The position numbers and the translations under genes were made by a program. The notes under the pieces are model-generated. The model worked only from the letters and a program-made list of their open reading frames with translations. It searched no databases and was not told where the DNA came from. Shown here in pieces: positions 57,365 to 64,000 of a stretch of DNA of 64,000 nucleotides. Source of the stretch: an uncultured Clostridium sp. (GTDB taxonomy: Bacteria; Bacillota; Clostridia; Clostridiales; Clostridiaceae); contig NZ_CAMTIG010000004.1 in NCBI RefSeq assembly GCF_947072515.1, positions 1 to 64,000 on the forward strand, in the 5' to 3' direction. Within the stretch, counting starts at the first letter, position 1. Each line of letters starts with the position of its first letter.

Positions 57365-57646
57365 TTATAAAGTTGTAGGAGTATCAGATTTTGAAAATTT
57401 CTTATAAATAGAGTAGATACATAATGCAACAGCAGCAATAGCACCTATAAATAAAAGAATAAGTATTAAATAAGAGAAAAATGTAAAGTGAATTCCTTTA
57501 AGGAATGCATATAAAAAATATAAAATTATTTCTAATACAATTATATTTAAAAGAGATTTTCCTAAAGAAAGTTTAGGACTCTTTTCTGGTGCTGGTGTTT
57601 CTATAGGTTGATTCTTTACTGTTTTATCTTTAGATTTCTTGCTCAT
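57365..57646 (-). CDS. Small membrane protein of unknown function
   Basis: 93 aa; AGGAGGC SD at 8 nt on the minus strand. Basic/Pro-rich N-terminal 30 residues, two hydrophobic helices (about 33-52 and 58-78), then a short Lys/Ser tail. I recognise no family. Confidence 0.65.
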   Translation of the reverse strand: MSKKSKDKTVKNQPIETPAPEKSPKLSLGKSLLNIIVLEIILYFLYAFLKGIHFTFFSYLILILLFIGAIAAVALCIYSIYKKFSKSDTPTTL

Positions 57647-57756
57647 AAAATAGCCTCCTGATATTAATCTATATGAATAGTTTACTATAAATCTCCAAAA
57701 ATATAAAAATATTTTCTATGAAAAAACTTCATATGAAAATATCTTTAAATAAAAAA

Positions 57757-57785
57757 TTCCTATGTAAAATAACTTTACATAGGAA
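57757..57785 (-). terminator. Terminator of the 57791 small gene
   Basis: Perfect 12-bp stem TTCCTATGTAAA / TTTACATAGGAA with a 5-nt loop; six T follow on the minus strand. Confidence 0.8.
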
Positions 57786-57790
57786 AACTT

Positions 57791-57937
57791 CTATTTCATT
57801 AATACTAAGCCCTTACTTCTAAGGCAAGTACATTCTCTTTCTTCAGTTGTATGAAGACATTGATATTTAATTTTTTTAGGTGCTTCAACAGCAACCTTTT
57901 CAGTTTCTTTTTTTTCTAAATCTTTTTCTGTATTCAT
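57791..57937 (-). CDS. 48-aa cysteine-containing small protein
   Basis: ATG 57937 with AGAGGT upstream on the minus strand, stop at 57791, then a perfect terminator. Sequence features: acidic/basic N-terminus (MNTEKDLEKKETEK), then KYQCLHTTEERECTCLRS with three Cys (Cys27, Cys36, Cys38), suggesting a small metal-binding or redox protein. Not assignable to a family. Confidence 0.65.
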   Translation of the reverse strand: MNTEKDLEKKETEKVAVEAPKKIKYQCLHTTEERECTCLRSKGLVLMK

Positions 57938-58024
57938 AAGATACCTCTTTCTTTAGTAATTATTTAAATCTATACTAATTTAGTATGAATTAAAAGTCAA
58001 GAGCAAATAAAATGAAGAAAAAAA

Positions 58025-58053
58025 TTGACTTCTATAGCAAATGATGATATTCT
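58025..58053 (+). promoter_or_regulatory. Promoter of a candidate small RNA
   Basis: TTGACT, 17-bp spacer, TATTCT with TGA just before it (extended -10). Confidence 0.6.
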
Positions 58054-58059
58054 TATCTA

Positions 58060-58126
58060 GCAGTTGGTACGTATAAGTGCTTACTGAGGGCTTGGTTTGT
58101 CTTTCGCCGGATTGCCAAGCCCTTTT
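58060..58126 (+). ncRNA. Candidate small RNA with GC-rich terminator hairpin
   Basis: Between the promoter at 58025 and the T tail near 58126 lies an RNA of about 67 nt with no reading frame. Its 3' half is a strong hairpin, GGGCTTGG / CCAAGCCC with a 17-nt loop containing TTTCGCC, then TTTTATTT. It is clearly richer in G and C than the surroundings. The minus strand has no T tail, so it is not simply the terminator of the convergent GNAT gene. No known RNA family is recognised. Confidence 0.5.
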
Positions 58127-58132
58127 ATTTAT

Positions 58133-58639
58133 TTAAGATAAAACTTTTTCAAAAGCAATTCTTTCAGAATTATCAGAAAGAATGATTCTTCCACAGTAGA
58201 TAAAATCATTTTTTTCCATAAGTTTTTTCATTGTAGAATTATCTTTGTGGGTATCTATTTTTAAACTGTGGATATTATTTTCTAGAGCCAAATCTTTAGC
58301 GAAATCTAGAAGTTTACTAGCAACATTTTTATTTCTGCTAGTCTTTTTTACAGCAAGTCTATGTATTACAGCATAACTATTTAAAGTAAGCCAAGCACCA
58401 TCATAAATATTATTATAAGAAGGTTCTTCTTGGAAACTTATAAGGCATGTGCCTAAAATTTCACCATTTTCTACAGCTACATAGCTTTCACCAGAATTAA
58501 TATCATTAGTTAAAAGTTCTTCAGAAGGATATTCACCTACCCATTGAGTAACTCCAGAATCTTTTAAGTATTTTTTTGCATCAGATATAATACTTTGTAT
58601 ATCTTTTAAATCTTGTAATGTCCCTTTTCTAAAAATCAT
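58133..58639 (-). CDS. GNAT-family N-acetyltransferase
   Basis: 168 aa from ATG 58639 (AGGGAG 7 nt upstream; the ATG at 58645 is only 1 nt from it). GNAT fold: MIFRKGTLQDLKDIQSII start, AVENGEILGTCLISF, the acetyl-CoA loop region VHRLAVKKTSRNKNVASKLL (motif A with R/K-N variant), KIDTHKDNSTMKKLMEKNDFIYCG. The TH(K/P)DN..M pattern occurs in the subgroup acting on small molecules or peptides. Acceptor unknown. Confidence 0.88.
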   Translation of the reverse strand: MIFRKGTLQDLKDIQSIISDAKKYLKDSGVTQWVGEYPSEELLTNDINSGESYVAVENGEILGTCLISFQEEPSYNNIYDGAWLTLNSYAVIHRLAVKKTSRNKNVASKLLDFAKDLALENNIHSLKIDTHKDNSTMKKLMEKNDFIYCGRIILSDNSERIAFEKVLS

Positions 58640-58701
58640 GTACATGCTCCCTTATAATTAAAATTTATTTTTTATAGTATATCACATGAAAGAGGAGTTT
58701 T

Positions 58702-60099
58702 TTAATTTTCATTGTGTAATTTCTCAGAGTGTTTTCTTTTTTCTTTAAATTTTAAATATATTAATTGTAAAAGAAGAGCTACTATTACGAAGATAACAAA
58801 GTATATCCAATTTTCATAGGGGATTTGTATCATTAAGTATCCACAGCAAAGTACACCTAAAATAGGGATTAAAGGGACTAGTGGGGTTTTAAAACTTCTT
58901 TTAAAATCTGGATCTGTTTTTCTAAATACTATTAAAGCAATACAAACCATAAGATATACAAAAAGTAAAGCAAGAGTAGCTGTATTAGAAAGAACATTAA
59001 TATTTATAAATCCACCCAGGATTGAGCCTACTATGCCAAGAAACCATAGAGACACTATGGGCACTCCGTTTTTATTTTCTTTAGCAAAGGCTTTAGGAAT
59101 AAAATCATCTTTACTTGCATTAGCTAAGATACGTGAACATCCAAAACATACTGCAAAAATAATAGCGAGAATTCCTATTATAGCACCTAAAGATAAAAGA
59201 CTAGCTGGAATAGTTTGCCCAACTTTTAAAAGTGCATAGGATAAAGCATCAGGTTGATTTAAAAGATTATAAGGAACCATAGCCGTTAAAATAAGAGAAA
59301 CTAGAGAGTAGATAGTTATACAAGCAAAAATTGAAAGAATTAATGCTTTAGGAATAGTTTTTTGAGGATCTATAGTTTCTTCAGCGGCAGATGCAGTAAC
59401 ATCAAAGCCAGAATAGGCTAAAAATAATATTGCAGCACCATGTAGTGTTCCTCCAACACCCATTGGGAAAAAATCTGATAAATTAGAAGCATCAAAGTAA
59501 AAAACACCAACTATAATAAATATTAAAATTACTAAAACTTTTATAAGAACCATAAGGTTATTAATTTTTTTACTATCTTTTGTACCTTTCGATAAAAGAA
59601 GAGTCATAAGTAAAACAACTATAATTGCAGGAAGGTTTACAATGCCACCTTCAGTTGGAATGTGGGTTAGTGCAAAGGGCAGTTTTACTCCAAACATTTC
59701 TAAAAAAGAATCAAAATAAGCTGCCCATCCATTAGAAACAAATCCTAATATTAATATATATCCTAATAAAACTGATGCACCAGCAATAAGTGCAAAGAAT
59801 TTTCCCATACTAACATAAATATAACTGTAAGAACCACCAGCAGTAGGTATAGATGAAGCAAATTCACTATAGCAAAAAACTACGAAAATAGATGCAATTC
59901 CAGCTATTATATATGAAAGAATTTCACTAGGTCCAGCTGTAGTTGCAGCTACAACACCAGGTAAAACTAAAACACCAGTACCAATAACAGTACCAATAGT
60001 TAATAAAACTAGATCAAAGGTTTTTAAGCTACGAACTTTATGTTCATTTTTAGTTCCTTCTATAACATCATATACATTTTTTCTTTGGAATAATTTCAT
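58702..60099 (-). CDS. APC-family amino acid permease
   Basis: 465 aa; SD AGGAGGAA. About 12-13 helices. TIGTVIGTGVLVLPG is the helix 1 substrate loop, FLAYSGFDVTASAAEET and DPQKTIPKAL the APC motifs, and the cationic-amino-acid-transporter-like C-terminus (FRKTDPDFKRSFKTPLVPLIPILG) resembles YfnA/CAT proteins. It imports an amino acid, possibly cationic, with H+. Confidence 0.9.
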   Translation of the reverse strand: MKLFQRKNVYDVIEGTKNEHKVRSLKTFDLVLLTIGTVIGTGVLVLPGVVAATTAGPSEILSYIIAGIASIFVVFCYSEFASSIPTAGGSYSYIYVSMGKFFALIAGASVLLGYILILGFVSNGWAAYFDSFLEMFGVKLPFALTHIPTEGGIVNLPAIIVVLLMTLLLSKGTKDSKKINNLMVLIKVLVILIFIIVGVFYFDASNLSDFFPMGVGGTLHGAAILFLAYSGFDVTASAAEETIDPQKTIPKALILSIFACITIYSLVSLILTAMVPYNLLNQPDALSYALLKVGQTIPASLLSLGAIIGILAIIFAVCFGCSRILANASKDDFIPKAFAKENKNGVPIVSLWFLGIVGSILGGFININVLSNTATLALLFVYLMVCIALIVFRKTDPDFKRSFKTPLVPLIPILGVLCCGYLMIQIPYENWIYFVIFVIVALLLQLIYLKFKEKRKHSEKLHNEN

Positions 60100-60320
60100 T
60101 GAAAGATTCCTCCTATACTCATAAGATTATTAGTTATTGAAAATAGACTAATATATCATTTTAGTCTTTGAAAAAAGTTGGAGAAATATTCAAAGATAAA
60201 AAATATGAGAAATTTGTTAAAAATAGAATAGAAAAGCGAGATTAGTATTATTTTAATAATATAGTATAGTTTTTGAGTTATAATAAGGAGGCTTAATAAA
60301 ATAAAAAGGAAGTAGATTAG

Positions 60321-61625
60321 ATGACGAGCATATTACATTTAATTCCTCATTATGGGTACATATTAATATATATATTATTAACGATAGAGCTTATGGGAGT
60401 CCCTTTTTTACCAGGGGAAATCTTAATAATATATTCTGGATTTCTAGTTTTTAAAGGCGAGTTAAACTTAGTTTTAGTATTTATTACTGCTGTTTTAGGA
60501 GTTAGTTCAGGGATGACAGCATCTTATTTTATAGGAAGAAAACTAGAAACTCGATTTTTTCATAAACATGGTCCCAAAATTCATCTAGGTCCGGAAAAAA
60601 TTGAAAAGGTATCAAAAATATTAGATAGATTTGGAGCAGTGCTAATATTTTTTATATGTTTTATTCCAGGACTTAAACATATTATAGGTTACGTTTCAGG
60701 AATGTCAGAACTTAGTTATAAAAAATATGCAATAAGTGCATATACTGGAGCAATGGCTTGGACGGCTGTTTTTTTAACTATTGGAGATATTCTAGGGGAT
60801 AATTGGAAGATGTTCCATGTGTACATAAGAAAGTATTTAGTTATAGGTGCAGTTATAGCAATTTTAGTAATTGGACTTTTCTTTTTAATAAAAGCATATA
60901 AAGAAAAGATATTAAGTTTAATAGTAAAAGTTATAATGTATTTATATAATAAATTTAATTCATTAGGAAAAGTTAGATTCTTTGTTTTAGCAGTAGCAGT
61001 TATTTTAGGAGCATTTATAGATATATTTGCAAATATAATAAGTGGAATAGTCACTAATGATTTTACTGTGTTTAATCAAATAACATATTATATTATCAAT
61101 AAATTATTTAAAGATAATTATATATTTCATCTAGTATTTAAAATGATAAATTTAATGACACTAGATATTATGTATATAATAATTCCTATATTACTAATAC
61201 TATTTATGATAAATAAGAAGAAAGACAGAAATATAGAAATAAGATATATTATTTTAACTATTTGTGGAGGATATTTATTAAAAGAAATTGTAGTATATGT
61301 ATTTAATTATATAAGCATGTATATCTCTATGTTACAGAATTTCTTAGATGGAAAAAGCTTTAATGTCATTGTAATATTTGGATTTGGTTTATATATAATT
61401 TATGAGCATTTAGACAATATTTATTTACGAAAAGCTGTAATAACAGTATTTTTAATTATAGTTCTTTTAACTGGAGTATCTCAATTGTATTTTGAAAATG
61501 ATTTAAGTTCAGTTTTAGCAGGATATTCATTAGGGATAGTTTGGGTTTCATTAAATATTATTTTATTGGAACTAAAAAAAGTAGGGATTAGTAGTGAAGA
61601 AAAAATAATAGAAAAAAATAGTTAA
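60321..61625 (+). CDS. DedA-family protein fused to a PAP2-like domain
   Basis: 434 aa. N-terminal DedA (SNARE-associated) domain, about 1-195: PFLPGEILIIYSG, SYFIGRKLETRF, FDRFGAVLIFFICFIPGLKHIIGYVSGM. A second multi-helix domain (about 215-425) has the layout of a PAP2 phosphatase, ending VSQLYFENDLSSVLAGYSLG. There the usual SRxYxxxHxxxDVLAG catalytic Arg and His are replaced, and no PSGH is seen after GKSF. It is probably a lipid-handling membrane protein with an inactive PAP2 half. Confidence 0.75.
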   Translation: MTSILHLIPHYGYILIYILLTIELMGVPFLPGEILIIYSGFLVFKGELNLVLVFITAVLGVSSGMTASYFIGRKLETRFFHKHGPKIHLGPEKIEKVSKILDRFGAVLIFFICFIPGLKHIIGYVSGMSELSYKKYAISAYTGAMAWTAVFLTIGDILGDNWKMFHVYIRKYLVIGAVIAILVIGLFFLIKAYKEKILSLIVKVIMYLYNKFNSLGKVRFFVLAVAVILGAFIDIFANIISGIVTNDFTVFNQITYYIINKLFKDNYIFHLVFKMINLMTLDIMYIIIPILLILFMINKKKDRNIEIRYIILTICGGYLLKEIVVYVFNYISMYISMLQNFLDGKSFNVIVIFGFGLYIIYEHLDNIYLRKAVITVFLIIVLLTGVSQLYFENDLSSVLAGYSLGIVWVSLNIILLELKKVGISSEEKIIEKNS

Positions 61626-61643
61626 AAAATTAACAAATAATAG

Positions 61644-61672
61644 TTGAAATATTCTGAAAATTATGAGATAAT
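61644..61672 (+). promoter_or_regulatory. Promoter of the CoA-transferase leader
   Basis: TTGAAA, 17-bp spacer, GATAAT with TGA upstream (extended -10). Predicted start near 61679. Confidence 0.6.
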
Positions 61673-61678
61673 AAAATC

Positions 61679-61767
61679 ATAAAATAAAGAGAAAAAGTTA
61701 TGCAGAGAGAGATTTAGAGTTGCATATTTCCAAGGGAAACCTAGTGGGAGTATGTGACTCTTTTTTT
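61679..61767 (+). promoter_or_regulatory. Attenuator leader/possible riboswitch upstream of the CoA-transferase
   Basis: An intrinsic terminator lies inside the leader: GAGTTGCATA (61717-61726) pairs over ten bases (two G-U) with TATGTGACTC (61751-61760), followed by seven T. TATGCA (61699-61704) can pair perfectly with TGCATA (61721-61726), part of the terminator's 5' arm, giving an exclusive antiterminator. This is the logic of a riboswitch, T-box-like or protein-controlled attenuator; no known class is recognised (no T-box core). Confidence 0.6.
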
Positions 61768-61795
61768 ATCAAATATGCTTGAGGGGGCAATTCTA

Positions 61796-63091
61796 ATGGA
61801 TTTTGTGAAAGAATATAATGAAAAATTATTATCAGTGGAAGAAGCATTGAGCTTGGTAAAATCAAATTATGAAATTGTATGCTCGTTAGGACCATGTGAA
61901 CCACAAATGTTCTTGAGTAACCTACACACTATAAAAAATAGGGTTAAGAATGTTACAATTGTAACAATGTTGAGCTTAATTAAATATAAATATAATACAG
62001 AAGAATCTATGAAGGGACATTTTTTTAATGAATCATTATTTATGGGAGGGGCTGCTAGAAATTCACAAAAGATGGAGTTATGCAGTTATATACCCACACA
62101 TTTAAGATATTCAGCAACGAGAAGATTAAAGTATAGAAAACCAAATATATTTGTTGGAGCAGTAACTCCAATGGATAAACATGGATTCTTCTCCTTATCA
62201 TTATCTTTAGTATATGAAAGAGAGAATATAGATGCAGCAGATATTATTATATTAGAGGTTAATCCAAATTTACCAAGAGTTCATGGAGACACTCAAATTC
62301 ATATTAGTGAAGTAGATCACTTAATAGAAAGTAGTTGTAAGATACCTGAATTAGAGATAAAGGAACCTTCTGAAAAAGAAATAGTTATAGGAAAATATAT
62401 TTCAGAACTTGTAGATGATGGAGCAACACTTCAACTTGGAATAGGTGGAATACCAAATGCTGTAGCAATGGCACTTAAGGAAAAGAAAAACTTAGGAATT
62501 CATACAGAGATGATTACAGAAGGAATAGTGGATTTATTTGAAGCAGGAGTGATAACGAATACAGAAAAGACACTTCATAAAAATAAGATAATTGGAACAT
62601 TTGCTTTAGGTAGTAAAAAGTTATATGAATTTTTAGATGACAATCCAGGAATAGAACTTAAAAAATGTTCTTATGTAAATAATCCATATGTTATAAGTAA
62701 AAATAAAAAAATGGTATCTATAAATACTACGTTAGCAGTTGATTTAACAGGACAATGTGCATCAGAAAGCTTTGGCTACTCACAATATAGTGGAACAGGT
62801 GGACAAGGCGATACTGGAATAGGAGCATTTATGGCAGAGGGCGGAAAGTCAATAATTGCATTAAAATCAACAGTTAAAAATGATACTATTTCTACTATAT
62901 GTATGTTTCATGAAAAGGGATCAGCAATATCATTTTCTAGAAATGATGTAGATTATATAGTTACTGAATATGGGGTAGCTAATTTAACAGGAAAAAGTAT
63001 AAAGGAGAGAGCAGAAAGCTTAATAAAAATTGCTCATCCAAAGTTTCGTAATGAATTAAAAGAATTTGCTATTAAAAACAAATTAATATAA
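61796..63091 (+). CDS. Acetyl-CoA hydrolase/transferase family CoA-transferase
   Basis: 431 aa from ATG 61796 (GAGGGGG 8 nt upstream; the longer frame from 61754 starts in the leader terminator). Pattern of 4-hydroxybutyrate/butyrate-type CoA-transferases: LGPCEPQMFLSNL, GAVTPMDKHGFFSLS, LQLGIGGIPNAVAMAL, catalytic Glu in GIHTEMITEG, YSGTGGQGDTGIGAFMAEGG, TEYGVANLTGKSIKERAESL. It moves CoA between a short-chain acyl-CoA and acetate or a related acid in fermentation. The substrate is not fixed by sequence. Confidence 0.88.
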   Translation: MDFVKEYNEKLLSVEEALSLVKSNYEIVCSLGPCEPQMFLSNLHTIKNRVKNVTIVTMLSLIKYKYNTEESMKGHFFNESLFMGGAARNSQKMELCSYIPTHLRYSATRRLKYRKPNIFVGAVTPMDKHGFFSLSLSLVYERENIDAADIIILEVNPNLPRVHGDTQIHISEVDHLIESSCKIPELEIKEPSEKEIVIGKYISELVDDGATLQLGIGGIPNAVAMALKEKKNLGIHTEMITEGIVDLFEAGVITNTEKTLHKNKIIGTFALGSKKLYEFLDDNPGIELKKCSYVNNPYVISKNKKMVSINTTLAVDLTGQCASESFGYSQYSGTGGQGDTGIGAFMAEGGKSIIALKSTVKNDTISTICMFHEKGSAISFSRNDVDYIVTEYGVANLTGKSIKERAESLIKIAHPKFRNELKEFAIKNKLI

Positions 63092-63104
63092 GAGGTGAAT
63101 TATT

Positions 63105-63269
63105 ATGGATAAAGATATGGAAAGAAAAATGAACAGTATGACAGATGAGATTAAATATATACAAACATTATTAGAAAAAGCTCATTATGGAGAAAGTAGT
63201 TTAAGTTATCTTGGAGATTACTATATTGATAATATAATAGAAACAGCATGTGAGATAATGGGAGATTAG
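63105..63269 (+). CDS. 54-aa small protein downstream of the CoA-transferase
   Basis: ATG 63105, 13 bp after the CoA-transferase stop, SD AGAGGTGAAT, so co-transcribed. Helical, acidic: MDKDMERKMNSMTDEIKYIQ then LLEKAHYGESSLSYLGDYY and a Cys near the end (ETACEIMGD). No family recognised. Confidence 0.7.
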   Translation: MDKDMERKMNSMTDEIKYIQTLLEKAHYGESSLSYLGDYYIDNIIETACEIMGD

Positions 63270-63345
63270 TTATAAAAATTCTTAAAATCTAGCTTTTATG
63301 GTAAAATTAAATAGAATAATTTTATTGTGATTTGGTAGGTGTAGT

Positions 63346-64000
63346 ATGTTTGAACTAAATGAAATATCAAAGTTAAATGAATTAGAATTAGAAGTTTATA
63401 AGTATATAGTAAATAATAAAAATAAAGTCATATATATGAGAATTCGAGAGCTTGCAGATTTGACGCATGTTTCAACAACAACAGTATTACGTGTATGTAA
63501 AAAGTTTGGATGCGATGGATTTTCAGAATTTAAGATAAAATTAAAGATGTATTTAAAAGAGTCTAATGAGGTTATAATAAAGGACGATAAAAGTATTATA
63601 ATTGAGTTTTTAAATAGAACAGAAACAGAGGAATTTAAAAAAACTATAGAAGATATAGCCACTTTATTAAATGATTATGAAACTATATTTTGTGTAGGAT
63701 TTGGAAGTTCGGGAGTAATGGCAAGCTATGCAGCTAGACATTTAAGTGGAATGGGGAAATTTGCTTTAAATTTAACAGATCCATTTTATCCAATAGAGCA
63801 GGTATCTGTGGAAAATTCAGTTTCATTAGTTTTCTCTGTGGAAGGCGAAAATGGTGTGATTTTGGATTATTTGAAAAGTGTAAAATATAAACAAGGAAAA
63901 ATAATATCTATAACAAATAGTAGAAATTCGACTTTAGCTAAATTATCGGATTTAAATTTAAGTTACTATGTTCAAATTCAAAAGAATGGCACACATCAAT
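63346..64000 (+). CDS. MurR/RpiR-family regulator (3' end beyond window)
   Basis: At least 218 codons from ATG 63346 (TAGGTG SD), open to the window edge. HTH_6 domain (MRIRELADLTHVSTTTVLRVCKKFGCDGFSEF) and the start of the SIS domain (TIFCVGFGSSGVMASYAARHL, SVEGENG). The third RpiR protein in the window; its target genes probably lie to the right. Confidence 0.9.
   Translation, partial: MFELNEISKLNELELEVYKYIVNNKNKVIYMRIRELADLTHVSTTTVLRVCKKFGCDGFSEFKIKLKMYLKESNEVIIKDDKSIIIEFLNRTETEEFKKTIEDIATLLNDYETIFCVGFGSSGVMASYAARHLSGMGKFALNLTDPFYPIEQVSVENSVSLVFSVEGENGVILDYLKSVKYKQGKIISITNSRNSTLAKLSDLNLSYYVQIQKNGTHQ

Noticed and set aside
61679..61767. T-box leader for the CoA-transferase
   Set aside because: The T-box antiterminator core (TGG-containing bulge sequence) and specifier stem are absent and the leader is too short.

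Overview
The window is very AT-rich, with AGA/ATA/TTA-heavy codons, strong GGAGG-type ribosome binding sites, SigA-type promoters and short U-tailed terminators. Together with the gene families present (YesN/LytS sensing, class II GalT, sortase-built pili, RpiR regulators, IS3) this points to a low-GC Gram-positive of the genus Clostridium (sensu stricto). The species cannot be fixed from sequence alone. No rRNA, tRNA or CRISPR array was seen.

Left part (1-11.5 kb): a cell-surface block. It holds the end of an SH3-repeat protein, a DUF1002-type secreted protein, two tandemly duplicated SH3-repeat exoproteins (one with an NlpC/P60-like peptidase domain), and a secreted GH63/YgjK-like glucosidase. 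A VanZ-like protein, an orphan AAA ATPase and small unknown proteins follow. At 11.5-16.1 kb is a maltose/alpha-glucoside module: RpiR regulator, PTS EIICB, a small membrane protein and a GH4 6-phospho-alpha-glucosidase, with a CcpA (cre) site overlapping the PTS promoter. At 16.4-21.3 kb are a Cys-rich protein, a zinc-ribbon/PH-like protein and a NERD-nuclease/superfamily 1 helicase.

Middle part (21.4-38.6 kb): two related sortase-pilus loci. Locus 1 has a choice-of-anchor-A adhesin, a backbone pilin, a class C sortase, a minor pilin and a second sortase. Locus 2 has a shortened adhesin and a second backbone pilin but no sortase. Between them lie a YHYH-domain protein, an intact IS3-family element with a frameshift-expressed transposase, and a TDT-family transporter. 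Next comes a cellobiose/lactose-type PTS EIIC gene interrupted by an amber codon at codon 22, followed by a second RpiR regulator.

Right-middle (38.6-56.2 kb): galactose utilisation. It contains galM, a LacI-family regulator, galK and class II galT. Paired operators precede the regulator gene and galK. mglBAC lies behind a promoter with a perfect cre match. A sensing cluster follows: YesN-type response regulator, LytS/YesM-type kinase and two periplasmic-binding-protein-like sensors, one of them an MglB paralogue. galE is absent. Two PnuC-type transporters flank the transport/sensing block.

Right end (57-64 kb): small membrane and Cys-containing proteins, a candidate small RNA, a GNAT acetyltransferase, an amino-acid permease, a DedA-PAP2-like fusion, a CoA-transferase behind a probable transcription-attenuating leader, a 54-aa protein and a third RpiR regulator running off the end. 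Several small proteins (50465, 57791, 63105), two candidate RNAs (38944-39050, 58060-58126) and the attenuator leader (61679-61767) are the least conventional items.
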